Numbered from the stretch's first letter, positions 31,064 to 42,906 are shown. The stretch: DNA of 64,000 nt from Xiphydria camelus (GCA_963678675.1 OY783196.1:13448138-13512137), one strand, 5' to 3'. The notes: a model not told the origin generated them from the letters alone. Numbers and translations are program-made.

Positions 31064-33586
31064 GGGCCAGTTTTACCAAAGCCAAGTTATACCTAGAATA
31101 AGTATACCGCGAGGATAAATTTATACTCTCTCTCTCTCTTCTTTATACCTGGTATAAAGCGCAGGCGTTTTACCAGCTCAAAGTTTGCCTGGGATAACTA
31201 TTCCAGGTATAAGCGTTGGCCATCTAAAATTATTTTTAGGTTGGTAGTAAGAAGTACGTACTGCGCATGACATTTGGTCGTTTTGACAGCTGTTCCGGCG
31301 CGATAAATGAAATTCGGAGTTGTTATTCTCAGTATAACCTAACTTTTTGTTTTTGACGTCTTTATTCTTTCATGACATAATCATAACCTGATCGTTGTGG
31401 TAAATTGTTATTAATTTTGAAATAGTTGATTGATGTACCAGTTTTTTAATCATCATCTGATGATGACATTGACGTATTACCAAGAATCAGAAATCCAAAG
31501 AAAATACGTGCCCGGTAAATAAAAGATATCTATAACAATATATTTATATTTTCGTAACAATAACTTTTATTTTCGAGTCGTCGATAAAAGCATCAGGTAC
31601 AAAACACGTCCAAACATTCGATATCTCACCAACAAGAATGTGTTCAGTCTCAAAAAAAACTATGAGGGTCGTCAATAGTAGTAATTACAATGTAAAATTG
31701 CATCATTTGATCAAAATCTCGTATCGGACAAAATATATTCTAAAATCTATAAACTTTTAAATCGCTACAACTTAAGATTTATCACGCGGTGACATTACTC
31801 GGAGATTACATAGAGCGGTACAATGTCATTGTTTTTTTTTTATATACGCGACCCTATCTAAAAAGTATACAAAGAGCGTTGTACGACTTGATGTCTAGTG
31901 CCGAGGTATCTTACAAAAGTGTATCAATGAAAATCTAACATTTTTTCATATTCTACATCGTACGACGGATGTATCACTTCTGCTCCTGAAAACTCTGCAA
32001 TCACGCGAATTGAGAAGAAAGGTATAATGTCTACCTAGATAAATTTAAATGTTACTTATACAAGACAATGCAATGGTAGATGACTTCTTTGGTTGATATT
32101 ATTAGATACCGTTGAGATTCTCGCGATTAGAGACCAGCGTGCTTAAATTTTACATTTAAACTTGCATTTTCTGAGTAAAAGAGCGAAGAGAGAAAACAAA
32201 ATTTTCCCGACGTTTCTATCAGCTTCTATTTTCCTATTAAAAAAGAACTATAATCTAAAATGTGTCGCGCGAAATTACCTAGCAAGGAAAGACTCATTTG
32301 TAAAAAAGGAAGAGAGATCTATTAATTTTGATTCTCCAGAGCTCTGTGACTTAGATAAAATTATAATCATGCTTCAATCGCACGCGTGGAAAGGAAGGCT
32401 ACAATAGCCGTTCCTCGGAGCACTGACCGACGCGAATGCTGCGACCTAGAGAACTTGAGCATCATCGAGTTCTTAATCTAGAACGAATTATCGAACATCA
32501 ACGTCGCGGTGGAATTTCTACTGTCCGGCGATTGCATTGCGATATATCGTTTCCGTAAGATCTCTTGAAGGTCGTTGTAAGAGCTATTTTCTCGTTTGGC
32601 TCGCAAAGGTCTCCCACCCGACGATCTGAAAAACACGTTTAAAAGCCCACTGTGAACAAAATCAATCCTTCGCAGCCACGACATTCTGACAATGCGAAAC
32701 TCCTCTTTGTTCCTGGTGAATTAAAAGTTTACCGCGATAAAAGTGTTTAATCGTACCTTGTGACGAGTTTCAATTTGACTTTGTCGATGTTTTTCAGTAT
32801 GTCACCCATTGATTTCTGGGAGATCAGTGGTGGTTTATGCCGATCGACGAACTTGTAGTCCTGTGAACTAGCTCTCCTCGGGATGTTAGGAGTCGTCGGA
32901 GGTTGCAGAGGTGGCGGCATATAATAATAACTAATTAAAAGTTTTAACATTATGATAAAAACGATTACCTACAGTAATTAGCATTGATCCCGAAGCAAGA
33001 AATCTTAAAGTTGGCAATAATTTCGTTGCTGGCTGAATTGCTGCATTTCTTTGCGACCTCGTAGCAATACGATGTCGTATTTGGCCCAATAATCTGACAG
33101 GTTTGTTTTTCCAAACGAAATCAAGTGAAGAATTCTACAACCATTCTATTCTTCGAAATAGTCAACTCTGGAATAGTTTTGTATTAGATATTGGTTATAA
33201 ATTAGTAGGTATAGGTATCCTTTATTTACTTACCGGGCACGTATTTTCCTAAGATTTCTCATTCTTTGTAAGACGTCAATTTCATCATCAGATGATGATT
33301 CGAAAACTGGCACATCATTCAACCCTATTTCACAACTAATAACAATTATTATGATTCTGTCACGGTTCTGATTCTGACACGGAAGAATAAAGACGCAAAC
33401 AAAAAGTTAGGTTATACCGAGGATAGCTAGCTTATCCAGCGCTGAAACTGCCGGATAAGCTGTCCCTGCATTTATTCCAAAGTTTATCCTATTCCAGACT
33501 TATACCTTCGTGGTAAAACGCTTGCGTACTGGTTATTCTTAGTATAGCGCTATACGGCGTTTATACCGTGTTGGTAAAACCGGCCC
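31064..33586. mobile_element. Harbinger-like element R carrying host gene exons
   Basis: Ends GGGCCAGTTTTACCAA and reversed GGGCCGGTTTTACCAA, flanked by TAA (left) and TTA (right). The arms remain reverse complements for about 450 bp (31064-31530, 33210-33586) through AACCTAACTTTTTGTTT and ATCATCATCTGATGATGA. Each arm includes an exon-like frame on its inward strand (SSSDDEIDVLQRMRN, then a GTAAGT-type donor in the right arm) that looks like the start of a lost Harbinger gene. The middle 1.7 kb is unrelated and carries spliced exons of an MTFR-like gene. Confidence 0.65.
32478..33134 (-). pseudogene. MTFR-like (mitochondrial fission regulator) exons inside element R
   Basis: Three exon-like blocks on -. 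A (32969-33134): SLDFVWKNKPVRLLGQIRHR, ending at a GTAATC donor. B (32757 to about 32935): MPPPLQPPTTPNIPRRASSQ and KSMGDILKNIDKVKLKLV. C (32478-32625): SSGGRPLRAKRENSSYNDLQ then EILRKRYIAMQ, ending in a stop. B and C join in frame over a 131-bp GTACG...TTCAG intron. The K(V)KLxxV-R-S-GG-P-R arrangement and the N-terminal W.NKP block resemble the MTFR1 family, which promotes mitochondrial division. A to B is out of frame by one with the only good splice sites I see, and no upstream exons exist within the element, so this is most likely a captured, dead fragment. An intact short isoform is less likely. Confidence 0.5.
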
Positions 33587-34359
33587 TTAGGGGCCTATTT
33601 CACGGATCCGACATGTCGGATTGTCGCATACGACAAGTCACTCCGATTGGCTGTGACAGAAAGTGGTGGTGGGGGAAATCTGTCGGACCGACGGTATTTT
33701 TCGTCGTACGAAAGTTGAGCAGTGTCGAACTTCAAGCGACGGTTTCGTACGACAAAAAATAGAGTCGTGCATGGCCGGGTAATGGCGCGACAGTATGTTA
33801 CATGTTGCGTGCCCAAGCCGGTCCTCGTGGATTGCAGAGGGCAGGTCCGCGCCCGTGCAGCGCTAAGGCGCTCTGCTCAAAAATGCGGGGAAAAGCGAAA
33901 TAAAGGACTTAGAATGTGCTCGGTAGTTTGACGATCCTCGTATATTTTACAAATTGCACAACGTGGATCGAATAATTGATCTGCTGCTCGAGCGTCGAAA
34001 TACTCTTTTTAATTACTTAAGCCCAGCCCCTCGGCAGGAGGAGGGCGCCAATCAAAATGCTAGTCGCGGATCGTTGCAACGGTTTTTCTCCCTCTCAATC
34101 TGCACTCACACATGGAACATACGTGACTTCATGGAAGGGCGAATTCGGCGGACTCGTTTACAAATCAAAAGAGCTACGCGATATCGTTTACGACTTCTCG
34201 AGTCGCCAAAACTCAGTCCCCGAAACGGAGGAAGGTGTTTATGCCTAGTTGTTGATAGTCTCGCAAACCGAACTCGCGGCGGCAGGAAGTTTATAAATCT
34301 CGCAGTTGCCGGTACCCTAATATTCGATACGTATTTCTTCCCGTGGAATTCACCCGTAC

Positions 34360-34673
34360 CGTATGTCCGCGATCATTTGAACCATAGGAAAATTGCGAGT
34401 TTTGCATGAGCACCCCTTTGGGTCTCCTCGTCCAATAGAATCACCGGAGAAGCGTGAATGCGCATGCGTAGTCATCCGCGAGTGTGGCGTCGTCAGCAAG
34501 TTCAGATCGATTATTTCTATAACCGATCTGAACTTGCTGACGACGCCACACTCGCGGATGACTACGCATGCGCATTCACGCTTCTCCGGTGATTCTATTG
34601 GACGAGGAGACCCAAAGGGGTGCTCATGCAAAACTCGCAATTTTCCTATGGTTCAAATGATCGCGGACATACG
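34360..34673. mobile_element. GTAC-family palindromic MITE P3 (in the Gypsy 3' LTR)
   Basis: 314 bp, CGTATGTCCGCGATCA ends, nearly perfect palindrome, GTAC on both sides (34356-34359, 34674-34677). The other LTR at about 40350 reads CACCCGTACATTATT with one GTAC and no insert: a true empty site, proving a 4-bp GTAC duplication. Confidence 0.92.
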
Positions 34674-34857
34674 GTACATTATTTCTCAGCATTCAGAATC
34701 GTTTGATATTTGGGTTTTACCGCCATCAAATCCTAGAACTATCGAAGGTTATATCGATTCCGAATCGAGTCTAGTTGCGTACGCGACACCTTCCCCCTTA
34801 TAAAAAAAAATGTTTTACAAAACATTTTTTGTAAAATTATTCTCGTGAATAATTTTA

Positions 34858-35612
34858 AAGCCGTAATATAATATCAGATCTTAATGTAATTTCAGGTCTT
34901 AATATAGTTTCAGGTCTTAATATAATTTCAAAACCGTAATATAATGTCAAATCTTAATGTAGTGTCAAATCTTAATATAATTTCAAATCCTAGTATAATT
35001 TCAAAACCTTAAGGCCATCACACGTGAAAAAACGTAAGCAGTAACAGTAAGGCAGTAAGCCGTATAGCCGAGTGCTCATTCTTAGTAGCGTGGTATACGC
35101 ATGCGTTGTTCGAAAGTCGTATCTGAAATCATAACCTAAATGTTTAGTGTAATGTACTACGCTTGCACTTGAGATGCGTGAGTATATTATTTAAGTGAAA
35201 TACAATATAGAAAAAAGTATTAGTGCGGTTATCAGCATCGATAATTATTGCAAGTTGTAACTTTGCATTCCGTGTATATACCAATCGCGTGTCAGCTGCT
35301 CTTCTATTGGTTGAGAGTAAGACGTAAGCCGTAAAATTCCAACGTGACGGAAACCCTACTGCTTGCTGTTACTGCTTACTGTTGCTGCACTTTCACTTAG
35401 ATTGCTCCATCTAACAATATGTGTTGGAAACTTACTGCCTTACTGTTACTGCTTACGTTTTTTCACGTGTGATGGCCTTTATTATAATTTAAAAGTCTTA
35501 ATATAATTTCAAAACCTTAAGATAATATCAAAACCTTAGTATAATTTCAAAACTGGAATATAATGTCAAATCTTAATGTAGTGTCAAATCTTAATATAAT
35601 TTCAAAAATATA
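34858..35612. repeat. ~20-bp tandem repeat, interrupted by MITE T1
   Basis: Degenerate repeats of TAATATAATTTCAAAACC / TAATGTAGTGTCAAATCT flank MITE T1 on both sides (34858-35008, 35482-35612). Confidence 0.7.
35012..35478. mobile_element. PIF-type MITE T1
   Basis: AGGCCATCACACGTGAAAAA ends continuing as ACGTAAGCAGTAACAGTAAG, TTA on both sides (35009-35011, 35479-35481). A 146-bp relative (T2) is at 40878. Non-coding interior. Confidence 0.85.
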
Positions 35613-35639
35613 AAGGTTATTATTCTAGGTTAATCCGTG

Positions 35640-35775
35640 TATTTTCACCGATGTTATCTAATCTGATGAGGGCTAATTTTAACTTATTCGCATGAACAAT
35701 TCTCCTTAGTACTATTTAGTGCAATCTCGACAATCTCACGTGGTCCAATCCAATTATAATCAAACTGTGACGTTT
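35640..35775 (-). pseudogene. Gypsy integrase C-terminal remnant
   Basis: On - a frame reads YNWIGPREIVEIALNSTKEN, the GPxEIVE motif found near the end of Gypsy integrases, then continues after a frameshift into a lysine/leucine-rich tail. The integrase core is not recognisable between here and the reverse transcriptase. Confidence 0.6.
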
Positions 35776-35994
35776 ATGTTTGATGAAATGCAGTGGAAGT
35801 AAATCTTTGAAGTTTAAAAATTTTGCAAACATTTTTGAGAATAGAATAACGAAGAATATGCTTCCCTGATTGGTATGATAGCACGAGGGCAACCAAAACA
35901 GATGATAAATTGCTCGGCTAATGCGTGAGTAACTGCAACTGAGTTCATTTTGAAAGAGAGTTAGCGTCGAAATATTTTGAGGTTATCCTGGATA

Positions 35995-36174
35995 ATTGGA
36001 AGATAATGATTTTCTTTTCGGGTATCAGAGTTAGAAGATAACGATTTCCTTTTTCGGGTAGTAGTGTTAGAAGATAACGATTTCCTTTTTCGAGTAGCAG
36101 AATTAGAAGATAACGATTTCCTTTTTCGAGTAGCAAAGTTAGAAGATAACGATTTCCTTTTTCGGGTAGTACCT
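35995..36174. repeat. Five-unit 36-bp tandem repeat
   Basis: Units start TTAGAAGATAACGATTTCCT at 36031, 36067, 36103 and 36139, with a diverged unit before. The period is a multiple of three, so frames stay open through it on both strands, which makes misleading ORFs. Confidence 0.85.
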
Positions 36175-36399
36175 GGTATCATAAGGGAAGATTGTTATAA
36201 AGTATACAGAATTGTTGGAGATATTTCTCAGAAGATTTCCTATGTCAACCCATTTGAATAAGTATAACTCAGTCGTTTGCAGCGACACTTGAAGTTTTAA
36301 TACCTTGGTGGTCCATTAATAATCTCAAAGATTGTAAGATCCTTCAAAGATAATTTATAGAGGTGTCGAGAGGTTTCACGAAGAGTCAAGTAAAATATT

Positions 36400-37400
36400 A
36401 GGTATTCTCTGTCCTCAAGTAGCACTAGGCCAATTTCGGAGGAAATATTCAAATCTAGCGGAATAAAGTTGATGAGGTTGTTTTGACATGTATAGGTGGT
36501 CCGTGGAGTGGAATATAGTAGGAAGTTTTGTGTTGCTCGATGGTCTGTCTGAATTTACATTTGATGAATTTACGTTGTTTCTGCTGGAAATACTAGAGTT
36601 GATGCTGCTACGTTTTACTGAGGTCATTCCTAGGCTATTTCCCTCGTTGGTGGCAGCTGAAGCACCCATCTGGTCCGGAGGTCTCTACTTGGACCTATAG
36701 AACCCGGCTTTCAGGGAGGCATGCTCAGCTGGTGTGCCACATTCTACTCCTAAACTATTTCCCTCGTTGGCGGCGGCACCCAACAAGGCTGGAGGTTTCT
36801 TACGTAAAGAAGTCACAACCGGAGGGTGTCTTCTCTGGTGTGCCGCGTTGTCCCTCGTCGGTGGCAGCTGGAGCGCCCATCTGGGCCGGAGATCGCTTAC
36901 AGGATCTGTCAGACCGGGTTACCAGGAAAGCAAGCTATCAGTGCCATTCTTCACTCCCCCGGAAGAGACCTCCAACAGGTCGGCAACCGAGTGGAGCCCT
37001 AATTCTATTGGTAAGTCATCTTCGTCGGCAGTAAAATATTCGGTGTCACAGTCACGGTCAGTCGTGTCAGATTCTGCTTTACTTGTTTGCAAACAATTGA
37101 CCTCTTCTATGTCAAGTACCAAGTTCCCGCGCGCGCCAGGAACAAGGCACCTATTAATTCTTCATTTTGTTAAAAATTCCTGTCTGCATCCAACGCCAGA
37201 TCCTTAGTGAAACAAGGAAGCGGTAATTCGTCTGCGCAGTCGAATACCTCTTCAAAGTTCCTGGGATAAGCGGCATCTTCATTTACATTTTCCGTCGAAA
37301 AGATGAATGGTTCAGGTAAATGGGAAGCCTTAAGTTTTGTCAGATTACAGGATAGAGCGTCAGTAATAAAATTGATTTTTCTAGGTGCGTGTACGATATT
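36400..37400 (-). other. Gypsy internal region, unassigned frames
   Basis: Short - frames rich in serine/asparagine (36415-36669) and acidic residues (36919-37122: DTEYFTADEDDLPIELG) lie between the reverse transcriptase and integrase remnants, with repeats of CCCTCGTTGGTGGCAGCTG. No domain recognised. Confidence 0.35.
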
Positions 37401-37499
37401 ATAATCGTACTTGTTAAGATGAACTCGTCAGCAAAGTAACGTCGAGGTGGGGTCTTTGGCATTATGCAACTAGACCGAAGGACGATGATCGGTGATAAT

Positions 37500-38240
37500 C
37501 CGTAAATAGATAACCATACAGATATGGTAGAAAATATTCAATAGCGAGAAAAAAGATTTGCTAAAAATTCCTTTCCAGTTGTATTGTAATTTATTTCAGA
37601 ATCCTTCAGTGTACCGATAGTACCCTGACTCCGGACTGCAACGAGTGCATACTTCGAAGAATTGGTCGTCTCAACGATAGGTTCGAAGAATTTAAGGAAT
37701 TAAAAGAAGCGGCTCTGAACACAGGGTATCACGAAGGATTTCAAAGGAATCTTGAGCGGAGGAGGTCCAGATAAAGGGATTCTCCCTCTCTAATAATCTG
37801 GTAAGAGACTTGGCTATTTTCGCCATATTCTTGATGAAACGTCTATAATACTTAACGAGACTAGGGAACTAGTTAATATTTTTCTTCGTTCTGGAAACCG
37901 GAAAACTTCGAACGGCCTTAATGTTGTTATGATCAGGTCTTACACCCTCATTAGTGATCTCATGACCAAGATAAATCAATTCACGGCGTATAAAATGACG
38001 TTTTTTCAGTTTGGAGCGTTAAACCGGCGTTTCGCAACCGTGCAAGGAGAGATTCCAATTTTCGGGCATGCCCTTCGAGAGAACTGGCATAGACAACGAT
38101 GTCATCCATGTACACAAACAACTCGACACCCTGAAGACCCGATAGTACCACATCCATCGTCCGTCGAAACGAAGCCGGGGCGTTCTTCAAACCGAAGGGT
38201 ATTTTATTGAAATTAAAAATCCAAAAGTAGTAGAAATGAA
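37500..38240 (-). pseudogene. Gypsy reverse transcriptase / RNase H remnant
   Basis: On -, IPFGLKNAPASFRRTMDVVL and ELFVYMDDIVVYASSLEGHA contain the RT palm with the catalytic YMDD box. Downstream, after stops and frame changes, one can follow HEITNEGVRPDHNN, then a thumb/connection region (FPVSRTKKN) and RNase H-like PKFFEPIVETTNSSKYAL. Many lesions. Confidence 0.75.
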
Positions 38241-38299
38241 GCTATACGTTTAGATTTCGAAATTATCCTTTGAGAAATTTATATTTTCAGATTTCCTTG

Positions 38300-39335
38300 G
38301 CGTTATATTCGGAGGATCCGGCTCATGCAATCATAATCGCGTTCCGCGAGATTTGCACCGACGAGGCGTCCCTTGCGTTTAAATAATTTTATCGCGATCG
38401 CGCTCACGCCTAATGTCGTAATTACGCCCCCATTCGCGTCGGGAATTGAGTTTACACCTTCAATCGCGATCTCATTTGGAGAGGTATGGATTATCCCGTC
38501 GCCGTCGTCGATTTGTATCGGAATTAGGAACATTATTCGTATTATAAACCGTACTTTGAATCGAGTTTGGTTTTGGTGTTCCCTGAAGATGACGCGAACG
38601 TTCGATAGTCTCTAATTCAACCCTCACAGCAAGATCAATGGCACTTTCTAGGGATATCGGTTTTTCTTTTGATAGTAAAGTACTCATCAGAGGATCACGT
38701 AATCCGCGCGCGAAGCAAGTGATTGCCTAGTCTTTTAGTAGCGTTTTGACTCCGGCGGCTTGTAGTTCGTCACATTTTTCATTAGTTGCCTCTAATCCAC
38801 GCGTTGAAATTTCAAGAACTCGCGCCCCAAAAAACTCAACGCCCTCATTTACATTCTGAGAAGTTTTCCGAAGTTCGTCATGCACCAGATTTACATAAAA
38901 AAATCGGGAAAAAGCGGTCTTGAGCGAGGTAATCAAATCATTCAGGTCGGCAGGAACGCGACGATTTGCCAAAAGTTGGTCGGCGTGACCTTTAATTTTA
39001 CTACAAATGATAGCCAAAAGATTTTCGCGATCGGAGGGTTTTACGCGTGTCTCAGCAATTTTGCATTGCTTGATGAATTTTGTCAGTTCGAAAGGTTTTC
39101 CATCAAAAGAGGGAACCAGTTCGCCTGCTAATTTCAAGGATAAATGAGAAGTGTCGGTTGCGTTTGTTTCAGGTTCGGCAAAGCCAACCATTGATACTTC
39201 GCTTGGTGGATGTGAAACTATCGGAGGGCTATTTTGAGTCACCGGAGAGACTCGCAAAGAAGCGAATTGGGGAGTTTCTGTTTCCACGATTCGGAAAGGA
39301 CCACTACCGCTCACGAGAGATGTCGGATGTAGCAT
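38300..39335 (-). pseudogene. Gypsy gag-like pseudogene
   Basis: A 202-codon frame starting MLHPTSLVSGSGPFRIVETE contains FDGKPFELTKFIKQCKIAET and ICSKIKGHADQLLANRRVPA, typical of insect Gypsy gag capsid regions. It stops at TAG 38724-38726 and continues in the same frame as AITCFARGLRDPLMSTLLSK...to 38472, so the stop is a point nonsense. The following 38303-38533 frame is unassigned. Confidence 0.65.
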
Positions 39336-39371
39336 CTTAATAACAATATTTTTGTTAAAGACTTATCGGTA

Positions 39372-39522
39372 TGATGCCTCGCTGGGGATCTGCGTGTGAC
39401 CGCCTCGCTGGGAGTCTCCGGGTTGTCGCCTCGCTGTGAATCTCCGGGTTGTCGCCTCGCTGTGGATGTCCGGGTCGCCTCGCTGCGGATGTCCGGGTCG
39501 CCTCGCTGTGGATCTCCGGTTC
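39372..39522. repeat. CGCCTCGCTG tandem repeat in the Gypsy leader
   Basis: About six units of CGCCTCGCTGTGGATCTCCGG, 22-26 bp each, between the primer-binding site and gag. Confidence 0.8.
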
Positions 39523-39796
39523 CGTACTTTGATTCGCGGTGGATAGTTTTTTTTTCAGTGTCTCTTTACGCGGGTGGTCTTAAGTGGAAATTGTAACACG
39601 CGTGGTCACTAAAGCCACCTCCTCTGGCATTTGCCCTACGGTTCCCGGGGAAAACCACGCACAAAGAACCCGGGACAGAGGAGTGCGTATTAAAGTTTGC
39701 TTTTAATAAAGTCTTCCGCACTTTGGAGCCGGCACTGTCACTTTCCGAAATTGTCAAATTGTCCGTTTTTGAACTATCCCACCGCTGTCACCAAAA

Positions 39797-40464
39797 TGTT
39801 GCGTGCCCAAGCCGGTCCTCGTGGATTGCAGAGGGCAGGTCCGCGCCCGTGGAGCGCTAAGGCGCTCTGCTCGAAAATGCGGGGAAAAGCGAAATAAAGG
39901 ACTTAGAATGTGCTCGGTAGTTTGACGATCGTCGTATATTTTACAAATTGCACAACGTGGATCGAATAATTGATCTGCTGCTCGAGCGTCGAAATACTCT
40001 TTTTAATTACTTAAACCCAGCCCCTCGGCAGGAGGAGGGCGCCAATCAAAATGCTAGTCGCGGATCGTTGCAACGGTTTTTCTCCCTCTCAATCTGTACT
40101 CACACATGGAACATACGTGACTTCATGGAAGGGCGAATTCGGCGGACTCGTTTACAAATCAAAAGAGCTACGCGATATCGTTTACGACTTCTCGAGTCGC
40201 CAAAACTCAGTCCCCGAAACGGAGGAAGGTGTTTATGCCTAGTTGTTGATAGTCTCGCAAACCGAACTCGCGGCGGCAGGAAGTTTATAAATCTCGCAGT
40301 TGCCGGTACCCTAATATTCGATACGTATTTCTTCCCGTGGAATTCACCCGTACATTATTTCTCAGCATTCAGAACCGTTTGATATTTGGGTTTTACCGCC
40401 ATCAAATCCTAGAACTATCGAAGGTTATATCGATTCCGAATCGAGTTTAGTTGCGTACGCGACA
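39797..40464 (-). repeat. Gypsy 5' LTR (668 bp, no MITE)
   Basis: Direct repeat of 33803-34788 without P3. ORFs in both LTRs (for example 33954-34409 and 39948-40382) are matched only because the LTRs match. Confidence 0.85.
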
Positions 40465-40877
40465 TACATTCAACGCCACCGATGGCTATCTGAGAAATAT
40501 TGACACATCCTGAACAGCGAAGCCGAGAAGCTCCCTTCGACTTGTCTTGTCTTAGCTCGTATTGTTCAATGCGTGCGTTTTTTGATTTTTTGTCACACGT
40601 ATTTGTGAATTCATTTTACGTATTATAATGAGGAGCCGGACTGCCAAACTTCACCACTTGGCGGCACCACCATTTCCAGACTGTCGCAGCGACAAACAGA
40701 AGTGTCGTCAATCGACCATATTTCATGCATCCGACAAAATACCTGCGACGGACCCCCTCCCCCCCCACCCGATTTTTGCACAACCAATCGGAGTGAGTTG
40801 TCGTATACGACAATCCGACATGTCAGATCCATGAAATAGGCCCCTTACTTGAGTCTGACTTGAGGAAGCACGACTTA

Positions 40878-41023
40878 AGGCCATCACACCTGAAAAAACG
40901 TAAGCAGTAACAGTAAGAATTGACCAATCAGAAAGCCTGTTTAAGCATAATTCCGTAAGAATGATATTCCTGATTGGTCAATCCTTACTGTTACTGCTTA
41001 CGTTTTTTCACGTGTGATGGCCT
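40878..41023. mobile_element. PIF-type MITE T2
   Basis: 146 bp, AGGCCATCACACCTGAAAAA and complement, TTA on both sides (40875-40877, 41024-41026). Same family as T1. Confidence 0.85.
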
Positions 41024-41189
41024 TTAAGCCTGTTCTACAATAAAGTCGGTGTCGGCTGTCGGATGTCGCTAGTTGTAGTCGAGTGTCGTATGTCGGGTGT
41101 CGTCGTTATTCTACAATCAGTCGTTTCCAAGCAACACCACAGATATACTTGAATTTGTAGGTTAACTGTGTTTTTTTGAGATTGTTGGT

Positions 41190-42775
41190 TATGGAGAACA
41201 CAAATATCGCAAATCTCGGTATTTATTGCAATTTATTATTAATTTAGTTGCAAATTGTACGACTGAAAGTATTGCTGAATAAAAGACGTAAACGAACGAG
41301 GAGATGGTGGGTGAAACCTCATATCTCAAGGACTATGAGAAATAATTTTGGTGCTCATCGAAAATTGTTTACTTATTTCAAAACAAATGATCATGAAGAA
41401 TTTTTCAAAGTTACCAGAATGTCAGTGCAGCAGTTCGATTACTTACATGACCTTTTAAAACCAAAATTATTTTAAAAAAGTCGAAGAACACCTTTGCCAA
41501 CAGAAATTCGAATTGCTGTTACATTGAGGTTAGTCTAGTAAATTCTGATTTTATTGAAACTTAATTTATTTAAAAAATTCTAGTCTCAATTTTTCTTAAT
41601 AATATGTAATTAAATAATATAAGTACATATTCTATATATATATTTATCTGTTTTGCTTCAAACAGTACATTGACCACGTAGTTTCATCGACATTCTTCTA
41701 ACAAAATATTATGAAAAATATACGAGTATTTGTTGACAGTTTCCTGGCTCATGGAGATAGTGTTACTACACAGCTTGGCATTATCGCATTGGAAAATCTA
41801 CAATGTATACTATTATTCCCGAAGTATGTAGAGCAATATGGGAGGTTCTACAACCAACATAATATCTGCGATGTCCACAGCAAGAGAATGAGTGGATAAA
41901 TATTGCAGATGAATTTAATCACTTGTGGAATTTTCCAAATTGTATAGGAGCAATTGATGGTAAACACGTTCGAATTCAAGCTCCACCAAATTCTGGCAGT
42001 CTTTTTCACAATTATAAAGGCTATTTTAGTCTTGTCTTAATGGCAATTGTCGATGCTCGCTACCGTTTTATTTGGGTTAACATTGGAGATTACGGTATGT
42101 CTTTATAATTACATTACTAAAATAATATGTAATTTTGTTTAATCAAGTTTTAAAGTACATATTACTTACAGGTTCTCTCAATGATGCTGGGATTTGGTCA
42201 AATACTGATATGTGTGTCAAGCATTACAGGATAACACCATATCCGTACCCGAGCCTCGTCCTTTATTTAATACTGACATTGCTGTACCATTTTCTCTAGT
42301 TGGTGATGAGGGCTTTCCATTGAAGTCTTATTTAATGCGTTCATATGCTTCAAGAAATGTGCTGAATAATGAACAACGAGTGTTCAATTATCGTTTATCA
42401 AGAGCACGTCGAATTGTGGAAAATGCTTTTGGCATTCTTACCGCAAGATGGAGGATTTTAGAGAACTCTATTAGTGTAAAAGTGGAAACAGTAGAAACGA
42501 TATTACAAGCTATATGTTGCTTACATAATTATATAATAAGTACTGGATCAAATGACAATTGCTATATACATGAAAGTATAGTAGATCGAGAAGGTCCCAA
42601 TGGTGAGATTATAGAAGGAAACTGGAGAAATATGAGAGAAAACAGATTTATGAATCGACTAGGACGAATTGGTGCCAACGTTGGTACAGCTGCTGCTATA
42701 AGGCAACGCGATACTTTAGCTCATTATTTTATTTCAGACGAGGGTAGCATACCGTGGCAGTGGAATCATATTTAA
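41190..42775 (+). pseudogene. Harbinger transposase of H3, with stops and indels
   Basis: Starts MENTNIANLGIYC, with a stop soon after, then RRKRTRRWWVKPHISRTMRN and FFKVTRMSVQQFDYLHDLL, a TAA at about 41473, and a scrambled second exon. The catalytic half is well preserved: [19 protein letters not shown] (first D), NIGDYG then SLNDAGIW across an intron (42093-42172; second D), VGDEGFPLKSYLMRSYASRN, and RARRIVENAFGILTARWRIL (E). One indel separates the SNTDM and ALQDNTISVPEPRPLFN segments. At least four lesions, so it is dead. The C-terminus (GSIPWQWNHI) is typical of a different Harbinger lineage from H1 and H2. Confidence 0.85.
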
Positions 42776-42906
42776 ATATGAAACGGCAGCAAAGTAGGGA
42801 AATTGTAAAAACATTTTTTATACAAATATTAATATTTATTATAATAAAGTACAAGGCACTTTTACAGTATTTAAATGTATGCTGAATGTAATAAAAAGTT
42901 CGTTAA

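Larger units (their letters stand above)
33803..40464 (-). mobile_element. Gypsy-type LTR retrotransposon, degraded
   Basis: LTRs 33803-34788 (3' LTR, enlarged by MITE P3) and 39797-40464 (5' LTR, 668 bp), with TACA duplicated outside (33799-33802, 40465-40468). On - the LTR runs TGTCGCGTACGC...GCACGCAACA. A polypurine tract AAGGGGGAAGG precedes the 3' LTR, and TGGTGACAGCGGTGGGA, 3-4 bases after the 5' LTR, is the likely primer-binding site. Internal genes gag, reverse transcriptase and integrase tail are present but broken. I counted about seven differences between the LTRs, so the insertion is fairly young although the coding region is decayed. Confidence 0.85.
33590..40844. mobile_element. 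PIF-type MITE S split by a Gypsy element
   Basis: Ends GGGGCCTATTTCACGGATCC, then GACATGTCGGATTGTCG, mirrored at 40809-40844, with TTA on both sides (33587-33589, 40845-40847). Without the LTR element it is about 590 bp and non-coding. Confidence 0.75.

Noticed and set aside
32162..32407. 81-aa + strand ORF in element R
   Set aside because: Lysine/asparagine-rich, no motif, and it runs opposite to the MTFR-like exons in their 3' region; most likely chance.
35995..36174. Regularly spaced repeats, checked as a CRISPR-like array
   Set aside because: Units are contiguous 36-bp tandem repeats without unique spacers, inside a retrotransposon of a eukaryote.
33954..40382. Pair of near-identical 140-150 aa ORFs (MHNVDRIIDLLLERRNTLFN)
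   Set aside because: Both lie in the Gypsy LTRs on the antisense strand; no domain, and conservation follows from LTR identity.
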